From: Chloroflexota bacterium | GTDB lineage: Bacteria; Chloroflexota; Limnocylindria; P2-11E | Length of the DNA: 37,099 bases | Assembly (NCBI GenBank): GCA_005889075.1 | Contig: VBDQ01000031.1 | Span: 1 to 37,099 of the forward strand | Direction of reading: 5' to 3' | Shown here: positions 15,135-23,234 of the stretch, one piece after another | How positions within the stretch are numbered: the first letter of the stretch is position 1 | Layout of the letters: the number at the start of each line of letters is the position of its first letter | Notes under the pieces: model-generated | What the model saw: only the letters and a program-made list of their open reading frames with translations | Told to the model about the DNA's origin: nothing | The model's database searches: none | Position numbers and translations under genes: made by a program

Positions 15135-16480
15135 CAGGCGTCGGCGCGACGGTAGACGCGTCCGCCGGCGCGGATCCATTGAACGGAGCCCGTCGGATCG
15201 CGAAGGACCTCGCCCTTCGTGTCCTTGAGCGGTCCTTCCAGGCACACGAACCGGTCTTCGCCGATGAAGGCGACCCGCGCCGGAGCAGGATCGGTCGGGG
15301 CCGGCTTGATGCCGAGGACGTTGTGCGAGATGGATCGGACCGTGAGCGATCCGTCGCCGCCCGCCCGGAGCTCGACGTCGGAGAGCGCGGCCGTGTAGCG
15401 CCCGACGAGCTCGTCGCGGCGCGACTTCGGAACGCGGACGTGCGCGGGCTCGGGATCGGCGACGCCGAGGTACGTCCGGAAGGCCCATTTGGTGATGTCC
15501 TGGTGCAGCAGGCCGCCCCGGCCTGAGTTCGCTTGCACCGCTATCGCGAACTTCCGCTCGGGCGCGAGCATGAGCACGCCCTGCTGCCCGATCGCCGCGC
15601 CGCCGTGGTACTGCACCTGGACGCCGCCGATCTCGCGGAGGAACCACGCGACGCCGACGCCGCGGCCCATGTCCGCGGGTGCCAGACGCGTGCGCATGAG
15701 CTCGATCGAACCGACAGAGAGGAGACGCGCCCCGTTCGACGCGCGACCATCGCCGAGGTGGAACCGTGCGTAGCTGAGGAGGTCGCGGACGCTCGCAATC
15801 ACGCCTCCCACGGGAGTGGTGGCCCGCGGGAACGCCCACGGGCGCGCGACCTTCGGCTGCTCATCGACGATCACGTGGCCCGCCGCGACGCGGTGGGTTA
15901 TGGCCTCGTCCGCGTTGAAGCAGCTCTTCGTCATACCCAGCGGGATGAACAGCAGCTCGCGCGTCGCGGCCTCGTAGGTCTTTGCCGTAGCGAGCTCGAT
16001 GAGCCTGCCGAGGACCGCGAAGCTCGAGTTCGAGTAGTGCCAGATCTCACCGAACGGCGTGAGCTGTTCGAGCTGCGCCATCGCGGCGACGTATTTGGCA
16101 AGCGCATCGTCGCCCTTGCCCGTGTCGGCGAAGCAGTCGCCGAGCCAACCGCCGGTGTGGGTCACGAGATGTCGGAGCGTTGCGCGCGACGCCGCGTCCT
16201 CGTCGCGCACACGGAATTCGGGAATGTAGCGACGGACCGGGGCGTCGAGATCGAGCGCGCCACGCTCCACGAGACGCATCACGATCGTGGCCGTGATCGT
16301 CTTCGTGATCGAGGCGATCTGGAAGAGCGTGTCGGCATCGACCGGAAGCGGATGCTCGATGTTCGTCACGCCGTATGCCGCGATGTCTTCGTCGCCCTCG
16401 TGCAGGATCCCGATCGCGACACCGGGGACGTGGTGCTGGGCCATCCCTTCCCGCACCAGCTGATCGAGCTCAGGTCGCAC
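15134..16480 (-). CDS. Serine hydrolase, beta-lactamase/DD-peptidase (class C-like) family
   Basis: A 448-residue penicillin-recognising fold hydrolase. Active-site motifs: SITK (Ser57-Lys60, the SxxK nucleophile), YSN (149-151) and HGG (292-294), replacing the KTG box as is common in esterase/class C-like members. The last roughly 100 residues form an extra beta-rich domain. No signal peptide is visible; GTG 16480 gives MRPELDQLVREGMAQHHVPG, the usual start of the catalytic domain, so it is probably cytoplasmic. Substrate is unknown: ester, peptide or beta-lactam. It starts a run of overlapping genes with thyA, but the biological link is unclear. Confidence 0.92.
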   Translation of the reverse strand: MRPELDQLVREGMAQHHVPGVAIGILHEGDEDIAAYGVTNIEHPLPVDADTLFQIASITKTITATIVMRLVERGALDLDAPVRRYIPEFRVRDEDAASRATLRHLVTHTGGWLGDCFADTGKGDDALAKYVAAMAQLEQLTPFGEIWHYSNSSFAVLGRLIELATAKTYEAATRELLFIPLGMTKSCFNADEAITHRVAAGHVIVDEQPKVARPWAFPRATTPVGGVIASVRDLLSYARFHLGDGRASNGARLLSVGSIELMRTRLAPADMGRGVGVAWFLREIGGVQVQYHGGAAIGQQGVLMLAPERKFAIAVQANSGRGGLLHQDITKWAFRTYLGVADPEPAHVRVPKSRRDELVGRYTAALSDVELRAGGDGSLTVRSISHNVLGIKPAPTDPAPARVAFIGEDRFVCLEGPLKDTKGEVLRDPTGSVQWIRAGGRVYRRADA

Positions 16481-16520
16481 GCCCGAATCCTAGATCGCAC
16501 GCGACGCCGCGAGGCGGGTG

Positions 16521-17960
16521 CTAGCTCGGCGTCACTCCCGCGACGAAGAAGCAGCCACTCCGGAAGGAGACCTGCCGCACCAGGAACGGCACCTGATCCG
16601 CGAAGGTCGCGCTCCCGCCTTCGGCGACGGCCTTCAGCGCGTCGACCAAGCCCGGCGGGAGCGGGTCGGCGGAGAGTCGCGAGAAGAGCAGCGTGAACTT
16701 GTCGCCGACGGTGCCGCCGATAAGGTCGGCGTTCGCGTTCAGGGTCAGGATCTGGGTCGTCGCTTTCGCGACCGCGTGGATGCCGGCCTGGTCGATGGTC
16801 ACCCTCGCCTCGCTCACCGTGAACCCCTGACCGGTCGGTGGGCTGGCGGACGCGGCTTGGTTGATCTCGGCCTCCGTGTAAACGAGCGAGATCGCCTCGG
16901 CTTTGTTCGCGACCGCGAACGCACGCGCGGCGCCGATCCGCGCGTCGAGCGCGCCCGAGGCGAACGAACGGCCGGGGGCGATCGCGCCGCACAAGCTCGT
17001 CACCAGTACCGCGTCCTCGAACGTGGAGAGCACCTGTGGCGCGCCAGCGCTCAGCGTGATACCGGTACGTACCTCGTCGTTCGCGTTGAACCGCCGCGAG
17101 AATGCCGCGCCACCGATGCGCGTGGTACCGGTGAACGTCTCCACCGTGAGCGTCGGGGTGCTCGCGTTCCCCATCGTCAGGAATAACCCCCACCGGCCCG
17201 GCGACGGATCGCGGACGGTGATCTTGTTCGCCGTTAGCACGCAGCCGAAGATCTCGGACTTCCTTCCGAATGGGCCGCACGACGCGCCGCTCGGCGAGAT
17301 CGCGAGGAAGTTCAAGCCCGCGTCCGATGTGATCTCGATACGGGGTGATGGCGCGATCGGGGTCGGCGCCGCGGGTGCGGTGGCACCGTCGGCGATGGAG
17401 ACCTGCGAACCCGCGGGCACGCTGACGGTTCCACCCGCGGTCGCGGTCACGAGGAGCGTGCCCTCGTCGACCTGGTACGTCGTGGTCGTGCCGCCCGTCG
17501 GGTTCGCCTGCACGAGCGTGAGGAAGCCGGTGCCACGGACGACGGCGGTCGTGCTCGGAGTCCGCATCTCCCACTTCGAGTCTGGGGTCTTGAGCTTCTG
17601 GACCGAGGACCAGGAGCGCCCGAGATCCTGCTGGATCGTCACCTGGATCCCGTCGCCAGGCACCTTGTTGAGCGCGATGACCTTTACCTGCGAGCCCGGA
17701 TCGACGGAGACGGTCGACGCGTCGAAGAAGGTGAGTACCGCGCGTCCCTCGATATTCGCGCGCACGAGATCGCCGGTCTTGTAGACCTCACCGTCGAGCG
17801 CGGGCGCGAACGAGGCCCCGGAGCGCGACCCCTCGATGGCCGTGTTGAGGATCGCGAGGGTCGCCGCATTGGCCGCCGAGACCGTCGCACCGCCACGCGG
17901 GTAATAGAGGAACGCCGCAATGGCGCCAAGAACGACGACGAGAACGAGGAGCTTTTTCAA
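16521..17960 (-). CDS. FecR-domain exported/anchored protein with a novel C-terminal region
   Basis: A 479-residue protein with an N-terminal hydrophobic helix (MKKLLVLVVVLGAIAAFLYY) acting as signal or anchor. A FecR-like domain follows at about 50-190, where VYKTGDLVRANIEGRAVLTF, then DASTVSVDPGSQVKV and a MRTPSTTAVVRGTGF segment are characteristic. A Pro/Ala-rich linker follows, then a roughly 270-residue region I cannot assign, with Cys residues at CGPFG, FGCVL, SLCGA and SGCFF that could form disulfides. The start is TTG 17960 with a GGGAAGG just upstream. FecR domains outside iron transport bind signals or carbohydrate; no FecI-type sigma factor or TonB receptor is adjacent. Confidence 0.85.
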   Translation of the reverse strand: MKKLLVLVVVLGAIAAFLYYPRGGATVSAANAATLAILNTAIEGSRSGASFAPALDGEVYKTGDLVRANIEGRAVLTFFDASTVSVDPGSQVKVIALNKVPGDGIQVTIQQDLGRSWSSVQKLKTPDSKWEMRTPSTTAVVRGTGFLTLVQANPTGGTTTTYQVDEGTLLVTATAGGTVSVPAGSQVSIADGATAPAAPTPIAPSPRIEITSDAGLNFLAISPSGASCGPFGRKSEIFGCVLTANKITVRDPSPGRWGLFLTMGNASTPTLTVETFTGTTRIGGAAFSRRFNANDEVRTGITLSAGAPQVLSTFEDAVLVTSLCGAIAPGRSFASGALDARIGAARAFAVANKAEAISLVYTEAEINQAASASPPTGQGFTVSEARVTIDQAGIHAVAKATTQILTLNANADLIGGTVGDKFTLLFSRLSADPLPPGLVDALKAVAEGGSATFADQVPFLVRQVSFRSGCFFVAGVTPS

Positions 17961-18028
17961 CCTTCCCGCCGGCGAGGCTAGCAGAGGAGCACGCGAGCGA
18001 ATGGTCGCAGGCGGGTCTCAGGACGCCG

Positions 18029-18571
18029 CTACGCGCGGCTAGCTTTCTCCCAATCCTCGCGCAGGACCTCACCAACCCAGCGGTCCTTCCACTTGCCCTC
18101 GCGGAATTCCTGTTCGCGGCGCGTGCCGACGGTACGGTAGCCGTTACGCTCGAGCGCCTTGCGGCTCGCGACGTTTTCAGTGTCGACCTCGGTCATGAGC
18201 TTGTGCAGGTTGAGCTCGCGAAAGGCATAGCGAGTTCTGAGTCCAATGGCCTCGGTCGCGTAGCCCTTACCCCAGCAGTCTTTCTCGCCGATCATGGTCC
18301 CCGTCGTCGCGTTCGCGTCGATCCAGTTGATGGCGTGGATCCCGGACGCGCCGATCGCTTTTCCCTCGGCTTCGATCGCCCACCACACGTCATCCTTCGA
18401 CTCGCCGATCTTCTTGAGGAATTCCTGCTCTTGATAGAGCGCGATGGCCATACGCCGTCCGAGCATTCGGGTGACCTCCATGTCGGCGAACCACCGGACG
18501 AACAGCTCGGCATCGCTCTCGCGACCCGGACGCAGCGTCACCTTCGTACCCTTCAGCACCGGCCCGAACAT
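18029..18571 (-). CDS. GNAT-family N-acetyltransferase (RimJ/RimL-like)
   Basis: A 180-residue acetyltransferase with the RimJ/RimL-type layout: VTLRPGRESDAELFVRWFAD at the N-terminus, GASGIHAINW, then CWGKGYATEAIGL, the acetyl-CoA-binding motif, followed by ENVASRKALERNGYRTVG and FREGKWKDRW, all typical. It transfers an acetyl group to an N-terminus or small amine; the substrate is unknown. It is the first gene of the long - strand directon and diverges from the beta-CASP gene with 23 nt between start codons. Confidence 0.92.
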   Translation of the reverse strand: MFGPVLKGTKVTLRPGRESDAELFVRWFADMEVTRMLGRRMAIALYQEQEFLKKIGESKDDVWWAIEAEGKAIGASGIHAINWIDANATTGTMIGEKDCWGKGYATEAIGLRTRYAFRELNLHKLMTEVDTENVASRKALERNGYRTVGTRREQEFREGKWKDRWVGEVLREDWEKASRA

Positions 18572-18594
18572 GCGGACGGTCAGAATAGCCGCGG
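18572..18594. promoter_or_regulatory. Candidate overlapping divergent -10 region
   Basis: The 23-nt space between the two divergent ATGs contains CAGAAT (18581-18586) 8 nt before the + strand ATG, and on the opposite strand TATTCT about 10 nt before the GNAT ATG. The two candidate -10 boxes overlap. There is no room for a leader, so leaderless transcripts would be needed. The boxes are poor matches and no -35 is evident. Confidence 0.35.
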
Positions 18595-20052
18595 ATGGAG
18601 CTCGCGTTCCTCGGTGGCGCGACGACGGTCACCGGGTCACAGTTCCTTCTCGACACCGGACGTGCGCGCGTCCTCATCGACTGCGGGATGTTCCAAGGCA
18701 GCCCGAACGAGACCGTCCGAAACCGCCTGCCGTTCGGGTTCGAGCCGCGCCACGTCGATGCTGTTCTTCTCACCCACGCCCATCTCGATCATTGCGGGCT
18801 TATCCCCCATCTCGTCGCGAGCGGATTCGCTGGACCGATCCACGCGACCGACGGGACCGTCGAGCTCGCGGGTCTGGTTCTGCTCGACGCGGCCAAGCTG
18901 CAGACGGAGTTCGCCAGGCGCGCGCTGCGGCGCGAGCGCCATCACCACCACCTGCCTGCCGACGCCGAGACCGAGCTTCGCGCGGCCGGACCCGAAGTCG
19001 TCACGCAGATCGACGAGCCGCTCTACGAAGAGGCCGACGTGCTCGCCGCGCTGCGCCGCTTCAAGGGCGTCCGGTACGGCGACGAGCTTGCCGTCGCGCA
19101 AGGCGTCACGGCGCGCTTTGTCGATGCCGGCCACATCCTCGGCTCGGCGATCATCGTGGTACGCGCGGAAGGTCGAACGATCGTCTTTTCCGGCGATCTC
19201 GGGCGCCGCGGCTCGCCGATCGTGCGCGATCCGAGTGTCGTCACCGACGCGGACTACGTCCTCATGGAGTCCACCTACGGCGGTCGGGAGCACCAGCCGG
19301 AATCACAGGCGACGGCCATCCTCGCCGAGACGGTGAAAGCGGTGAGCGACGCCGGTGGCGTGTTGCTCGTTCCGTCGTTCGCAGTGGGTCGGACCCAGGA
19401 CGTTATCTGGGAGCTCGATCGGTTGCTCGAAGCGGGCAGCATCCCGCGGCTTCCGCTCTATCTGGACTCGCCGATGGCCTCGAAGGCGACGGACATCTAT
19501 CGCCGGCACACGGAGTACTTCGACGACGACATGAGGGCACTGCTCGCGCGAAAGGAAGACCCGCTCGACTACCCGGGTGCCCAGACCACGAACGACGTCG
19601 CGGCATCGCGCGCGATCAAGGACGCGCCGCGGCCGTACATGATCGTCGCGTCGAACGGCATGCTCACCGGAGGTCGAGTCCTGTCGCACCTTCGTGACCT
19701 CGTCGACGATTCGAGCGCGACCCTCCTGTTCGTCGGCTACCAGGGTGAGGGGACACTCGGCGCGCATCTCCAGCAGGGCGTGCGGCAGGTCGTCATCGAC
19801 GGTGCCGAGCGCGACGTGCGCTGTCGCGTCCGCTCGATCGACGGTTTCTCGGCACACGCTGACGAGCCGGGCCTGCTCGAGTGGATCGGCGGCTTCGCGA
19901 AGGGCAAGCGCTCGGGCGATCCCGGGTTCCCTCGTACGGTCTTCGTGGTCCATGGCGATCCCGCGGCCGAGGCCGCGCTCGAGCCGAAGGTGCGCGCGCT
20001 CGGCTTCAACACCCACGTCCCGAAGTGGCGCGAGCACGTGACCCTCGCATAG
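18595..20052 (+). CDS. MBL-fold beta-CASP RNA-processing exonuclease-like protein
   Basis: A 485-residue metallo-beta-lactamase/beta-CASP nuclease of the CPSF73/YSH1-like bacterial group. The zinc motif HAHLDH (61-66) is followed by the GHILGSA His site, FSGDLGRRG (motif 4), the beta-CASP cap with PSFAVGRTQ and LDSPMA, SNGMLTGGR, GYQGEGTLG, FSAHAD and VVHGD (the A, B and C motif region). It probably cleaves or trims RNA using two zinc ions. The Arg/Lys-rich KGKRSGDPGFPRT near the end is a small insertion. It is followed after 6 nt by the luciferase-like oxidoreductase. Confidence 0.93.
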   Translation: MELAFLGGATTVTGSQFLLDTGRARVLIDCGMFQGSPNETVRNRLPFGFEPRHVDAVLLTHAHLDHCGLIPHLVASGFAGPIHATDGTVELAGLVLLDAAKLQTEFARRALRRERHHHHLPADAETELRAAGPEVVTQIDEPLYEEADVLAALRRFKGVRYGDELAVAQGVTARFVDAGHILGSAIIVVRAEGRTIVFSGDLGRRGSPIVRDPSVVTDADYVLMESTYGGREHQPESQATAILAETVKAVSDAGGVLLVPSFAVGRTQDVIWELDRLLEAGSIPRLPLYLDSPMASKATDIYRRHTEYFDDDMRALLARKEDPLDYPGAQTTNDVAASRAIKDAPRPYMIVASNGMLTGGRVLSHLRDLVDDSSATLLFVGYQGEGTLGAHLQQGVRQVVIDGAERDVRCRVRSIDGFSAHADEPGLLEWIGGFAKGKRSGDPGFPRTVFVVHGDPAAEAALEPKVRALGFNTHVPKWREHVTLA

Positions 20053-20058
20053 ACCGCG

Positions 20059-20946
20059 ATGACCGTTCGCGTGAGCGTGCTCACCCTGCAGCCGGCACCC
20101 TACGAAACGCTGCACGAGCGATGGCGACGCATAGAGGAGCTCGGATTCGATGGCATCTGGGTCGCAGATGGATTGGCCGAGCTGGGTGGCGCGCTCGCGT
20201 TCGACGCGTGGGCCGTTCTCGGAGGGCTCGCACAGGCGACGAGCCGTGTACGTGTTGGGACGCTCGTGTCGACCGTAACGCTTCGTCATCCCGCGGTGCT
20301 GGCGAAGGCGGCGCAGACGATCGATCACATCTCGAACGGCCGCCTGGACGTCGGGATCGGTCTCGGCGATCCGGTCGACCGTCGGACACTCGGGATCGCG
20401 GAATGGAGCACCGACGAGCGGATTGGCCGGCTGATCGAGACGCTGCAGATCGCCGACGGGCTCCTGCGTGGGGAAGACGTCTCGTACGAAGGCACCTACT
20501 ACCGCTGCACGCTTCGGATCGCGCCGCCGCGGCAGCGTCCGCGGCCGCCGCTGCTCGTAGCGGCGAACGGCCCGCGCGCGATCGCCGTCGCGGCACGGTT
20601 CGCGGACATCTGGAACACGCTCGGCGGACAGCCCGAGGGCGATCTCGATCCCGTGCCGCTGTCGGAAGCGCTTGGCCGCACCCGGCGACAGCTCGAGCTA
20701 CTTGAAGAAGCCTGTGGCCGCCTGGGCCGCGACCCGCATTCGATCCGTCGCTCGATGCTGGCATATCGCGTGCGGCCCCCGCTCTTCGCATCGGTGGGAC
20801 GGTTCGAGGACGTGATCGGCCGCTACCGCGAGCTCGGCATCGACGAGTTCATCGTCACCTGGCCTGGTGTGATCACGCGATCCCCTCAGCAGGAAGCGGT
20901 GCTCGAGCTCACCGCGGCCGAGGTCCTACCACGGCTTCGCTCGTGA
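20059..20946 (+). CDS. Luciferase-like (LLM) flavin/F420-dependent oxidoreductase
   Basis: A 295-residue bacterial-luciferase-like monooxygenase fold. Seen are the first beta strand with LTLQPAPYETLHERW, RVRVGTLVSTVTLRHPAVLAK (cofactor region), IDHISNGRLDVGIGLGDP and LLRGEDVSYEGTYYRC, all typical of LLM-class enzymes. Cofactor is FMN or F420; this cannot be decided from the sequence alone. ATG 20059 follows the nuclease stop by 6 nt. It is convergent with a regulator whose stop lies only 6 nt beyond. Confidence 0.92.
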   Translation: MTVRVSVLTLQPAPYETLHERWRRIEELGFDGIWVADGLAELGGALAFDAWAVLGGLAQATSRVRVGTLVSTVTLRHPAVLAKAAQTIDHISNGRLDVGIGLGDPVDRRTLGIAEWSTDERIGRLIETLQIADGLLRGEDVSYEGTYYRCTLRIAPPRQRPRPPLLVAANGPRAIAVAARFADIWNTLGGQPEGDLDPVPLSEALGRTRRQLELLEEACGRLGRDPHSIRRSMLAYRVRPPLFASVGRFEDVIGRYRELGIDEFIVTWPGVITRSPQQEAVLELTAAEVLPRLRS

Positions 20947-20952
20947 AGTGGC

Positions 20953-22464
20953 TCATGCGACAGGCCGCTGGGTGAGCGCAGCCGAAAGCAAGACCTCATC
21001 GCCGCGCTTCTCGCCGACGTCGAGCTTCGCGCGGATGCGCGTGAGGTGTACGCGGAGCGTGTTCGGGGACACGCCCAAACGGCCCGCGAGCGATGCGCGG
21101 TCGAGGCGCTTGCCCTCGCGTGAGAGGAGCTCCATCTCCCGCAGGATCCCGAGCTCGCGCCACGTGAGGCCGACGGTCCGCAGGTAGAACGTCGCCTCGT
21201 CGAGCGCTGAAGCTCCAACTGCCGTGGCGCTGTCGGTCTTCGCGCGACGCAGTGCGGCCTCGGCGCGCGCGCGGATCTTTCGGGCCAGCTCGCGCGACGT
21301 GGGATCGCGCTCCGCGCTCCGGCCGAGCCACGCCGCGACCTCGGGCAGGTAGTAGGCGAAGCCCTCACCCCCGCGCGCGCCGATGTCGCGGACCAGCGAC
21401 ACCGCACGCGCCGCACCCCCGCCGCGGACCAGCGACTCCCGCCAGTACGCCGCGTGGACCGCCGCGCCGAGCGCCCAGTGCGCCATTCCGCGGGCCTCGA
21501 ACTCCTTCGCGGCCTCATCCAGCATGCGCACTCCTCCGCGCGGATCGCCTTTCTGCGCGCGGACGATCGCCCGCACGTCGTTCCGGAACTGCTCGTCCTC
21601 GGGGAAACCTTGCGGCGCGCGCGTGAGGATGCGGTCCGCCACGTCGGTCTCGCCGCGCAGCAGCGCCAGGTGCGCATGATCTTCTGCGGCACCGGTCGCG
21701 CTCTGGCGAGCGAGCCGGTCACCGTCGGCGATCTCGCCTCGCTCCATCCGTGCGCGCGCGAGGCAGAGGCACGTGTATCGCCAGACCGATGACCCGTACG
21801 CCCGCAGTCCGGCCTCGGACTTGGTGAATTCGTCGACGGCCTGATCGATTCGTCCCGACATCCAGTGGACGAAGCCCTGGGTGTAGATCGACCACGCCGT
21901 CTCCCACGGATCGTTGACCCGGGCGGCATTACGCGCGGTCGCCTCGGCGGCAGTCGTCGCGTCGACGTAATCGCCCGAGTGCGAGAGGAGGTGCGCGAGC
22001 TGGCGGCTCACCCTGGTCGCGACGAGATCACGCGAACGGCCCTTCGGAGCGGCCTGCAGCGCATCTTCGCAGCGACGCGCCCGCACGAGCGCTTCGGTGA
22101 CCTCGTTTTGCGCGGTGAGGACGATCGAGATGCCGAGCTGCAGCTCCGCCTGGATGAAGGGGTCCTGCGCGGCGTTCCGCTCAGCGAGCTTTTGGAGACG
22201 CGGCGAGTCCTCACGCCGGACGAGGTAATAAGAAAGGTGGAGCAAGTCGACGGCGACGCGCGCCTCGAGGAGCGGATCGTGGATCTGCGGTAGGACCTCG
22301 GAGAGCTCTGCCCACGCGAGGTCGAACGACTCGAAGTACTTGAGGCAACGCGCGCGGAGCACGCGGCGCTCGAGGCTCTGACGGCCGCTCGAAACTCCGG
22401 GGAGAAGACGCTCGGCGTCAGCGCGCGAAAGCGGCGCGAGCGCCTGCTCGCGCAAAGACGTCAC
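20953..22464 (-). CDS. TPR-type regulator with C-terminal LuxR-like HTH
   Basis: A 503-residue protein. Most of it (about 1-410) is an all-helical, TPR-like array with repeated Ala-rich helix pairs. The C-terminus (about 440-500) contains LTWRELGILREMELL, then LAGRLGVSPNTLRVHLTRIRAKL, a LuxR/GerE-type helix-turn-helix. There is no N-terminal STAND ATPase domain (no Walker A), unlike MalT-type relatives, so signalling through the repeats is likely. The start is GTG 22464; a TAATAC on the same strand (22474-22469) lies only 4 nt ahead of it, compatible with a leaderless mRNA. Targets are unknown. Confidence 0.85.
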   Translation of the reverse strand: MTSLREQALAPLSRADAERLLPGVSSGRQSLERRVLRARCLKYFESFDLAWAELSEVLPQIHDPLLEARVAVDLLHLSYYLVRREDSPRLQKLAERNAAQDPFIQAELQLGISIVLTAQNEVTEALVRARRCEDALQAAPKGRSRDLVATRVSRQLAHLLSHSGDYVDATTAAEATARNAARVNDPWETAWSIYTQGFVHWMSGRIDQAVDEFTKSEAGLRAYGSSVWRYTCLCLARARMERGEIADGDRLARQSATGAAEDHAHLALLRGETDVADRILTRAPQGFPEDEQFRNDVRAIVRAQKGDPRGGVRMLDEAAKEFEARGMAHWALGAAVHAAYWRESLVRGGGAARAVSLVRDIGARGGEGFAYYLPEVAAWLGRSAERDPTSRELARKIRARAEAALRRAKTDSATAVGASALDEATFYLRTVGLTWRELGILREMELLSREGKRLDRASLAGRLGVSPNTLRVHLTRIRAKLDVGEKRGDEVLLSAALTQRPVA

Positions 22465-22523
22465 GCATGTATTACGCCATGACTAGGACTTGAGTTCCTC
22501 CGTCAGACCGGCGCGTATACGGT

Positions 22524-22619
22524 CTATTGGCGAAGGAGCAGGGAAGCAACCACGGTAGGAGCGAGGGCCAGGAGGACGAGGACGACGCGGCCGATCACGC
22601 GGCCAGTCTGTCCGCGCAC
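22524..22619 (-). CDS. Possible 31-residue membrane micro-protein
   Basis: In the otherwise empty interval between the TPR/HTH gene and the DinB-like gene, the - strand has a GTG-initiated frame of 31 codons: a basic start VRGQTGRVIGR, one hydrophobic helix VVLVLLALAPTVVASLLL, then RQ and a stop. The basic-then-hydrophobic pattern is that of a small single-pass protein. No ribosome-binding site is convincing, and a short hydrophobic frame can arise by chance. Confidence 0.3.
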   Translation of the reverse strand: MRGQTGRVIGRVVLVLLALAPTVVASLLLRQ

Positions 22620-22686
22620 GACCGGCCGGTCATCCGATTTGGCCGGCGGGAACTACTAGGAATCTTGCAGACCGGTCGCAGCCGAG

Positions 22687-23154
22687 CTATGCGGTGGGCG
22701 GAAACAGCGCCGCGAGGTCGCTTGCGTGCCCGTGCGAGTGATCGGCCTGGTAGGCCGCGAAATGCCCGGCGTCGACCTGGCCCCAGTCGCTGTGGACCCC
22801 CGGCCGCCCGGCAGCGCCCGGTCGCTGCAGGAGCTGGACGATCCGCCCGTGCGCCGCAGAAAGCCGGCGCGAGAGCTCCATCGGCTCGCGCTCGTTATTC
22901 CGGCGCTCCCGGGCGATCGCGTCCTGGTCGTACGAGGCGAGGCGCGGATTGTTCTCGTTCACGCAGCGCTCCACCCGGTCCGCGAAGATCTCGGCCGCGT
23001 CGGTGACGTGACCGATGACCTCGAGCGCGGTCCACTGGTCAAGCTTGGTCCCGCGTAGCTTCTCGGCCGGCACCGTCCGCACGATGCGCGCGATCGTCGC
23101 GGCGTCATCGGCGAGGAGAAAGGCCTTGTCGTCGTCGTAGCGCAGCCGTTCCAC
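22687..23154 (-). CDS. DinB-like four-helix metal-dependent protein
   Basis: A 155-residue DinB/YfiT-like protein. The WTALEVIGHVTDAAEIFADR helix carries the first metal-binding His, and the C-terminal GHFAAYQADHSHGHASDL carries the other His residues of the triad. The family binds zinc or nickel in a four-helix bundle; some members are thiol transferases, most are uncharacterised. The start is GTG 23154, giving MERLRYDDDKAFLLAD. It is transcribed away from the secreted-protein gene at 23235, with an 80-nt interval in which I see no clear promoter. Confidence 0.88.
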   Translation of the reverse strand: MERLRYDDDKAFLLADDAATIARIVRTVPAEKLRGTKLDQWTALEVIGHVTDAAEIFADRVERCVNENNPRLASYDQDAIARERRNNEREPMELSRRLSAAHGRIVQLLQRPGAAGRPGVHSDWGQVDAGHFAAYQADHSHGHASDLAALFPPTA

Positions 23155-23234
23155 GACCTTCTTCTATCACGGACGTACGAGTTGGGGCATGGGACGCGGA
23201 CGACCCAGCAGGGCCGAAAGGCGACATTGCTCCC

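Noticed and set aside
15135-15839. In-frame extension of thyA upstream of 15134
   Set aside because: Lies antisense-free only in the sense of being another frame of the serine hydrolase; Arg-rich, and ThyA begins naturally at MHQYLAIL.
22527-23006. + strand frame through the DinB-like gene region
   Set aside because: Arg/Pro-rich and mostly antisense to the DinB-like gene; no start context or motif.
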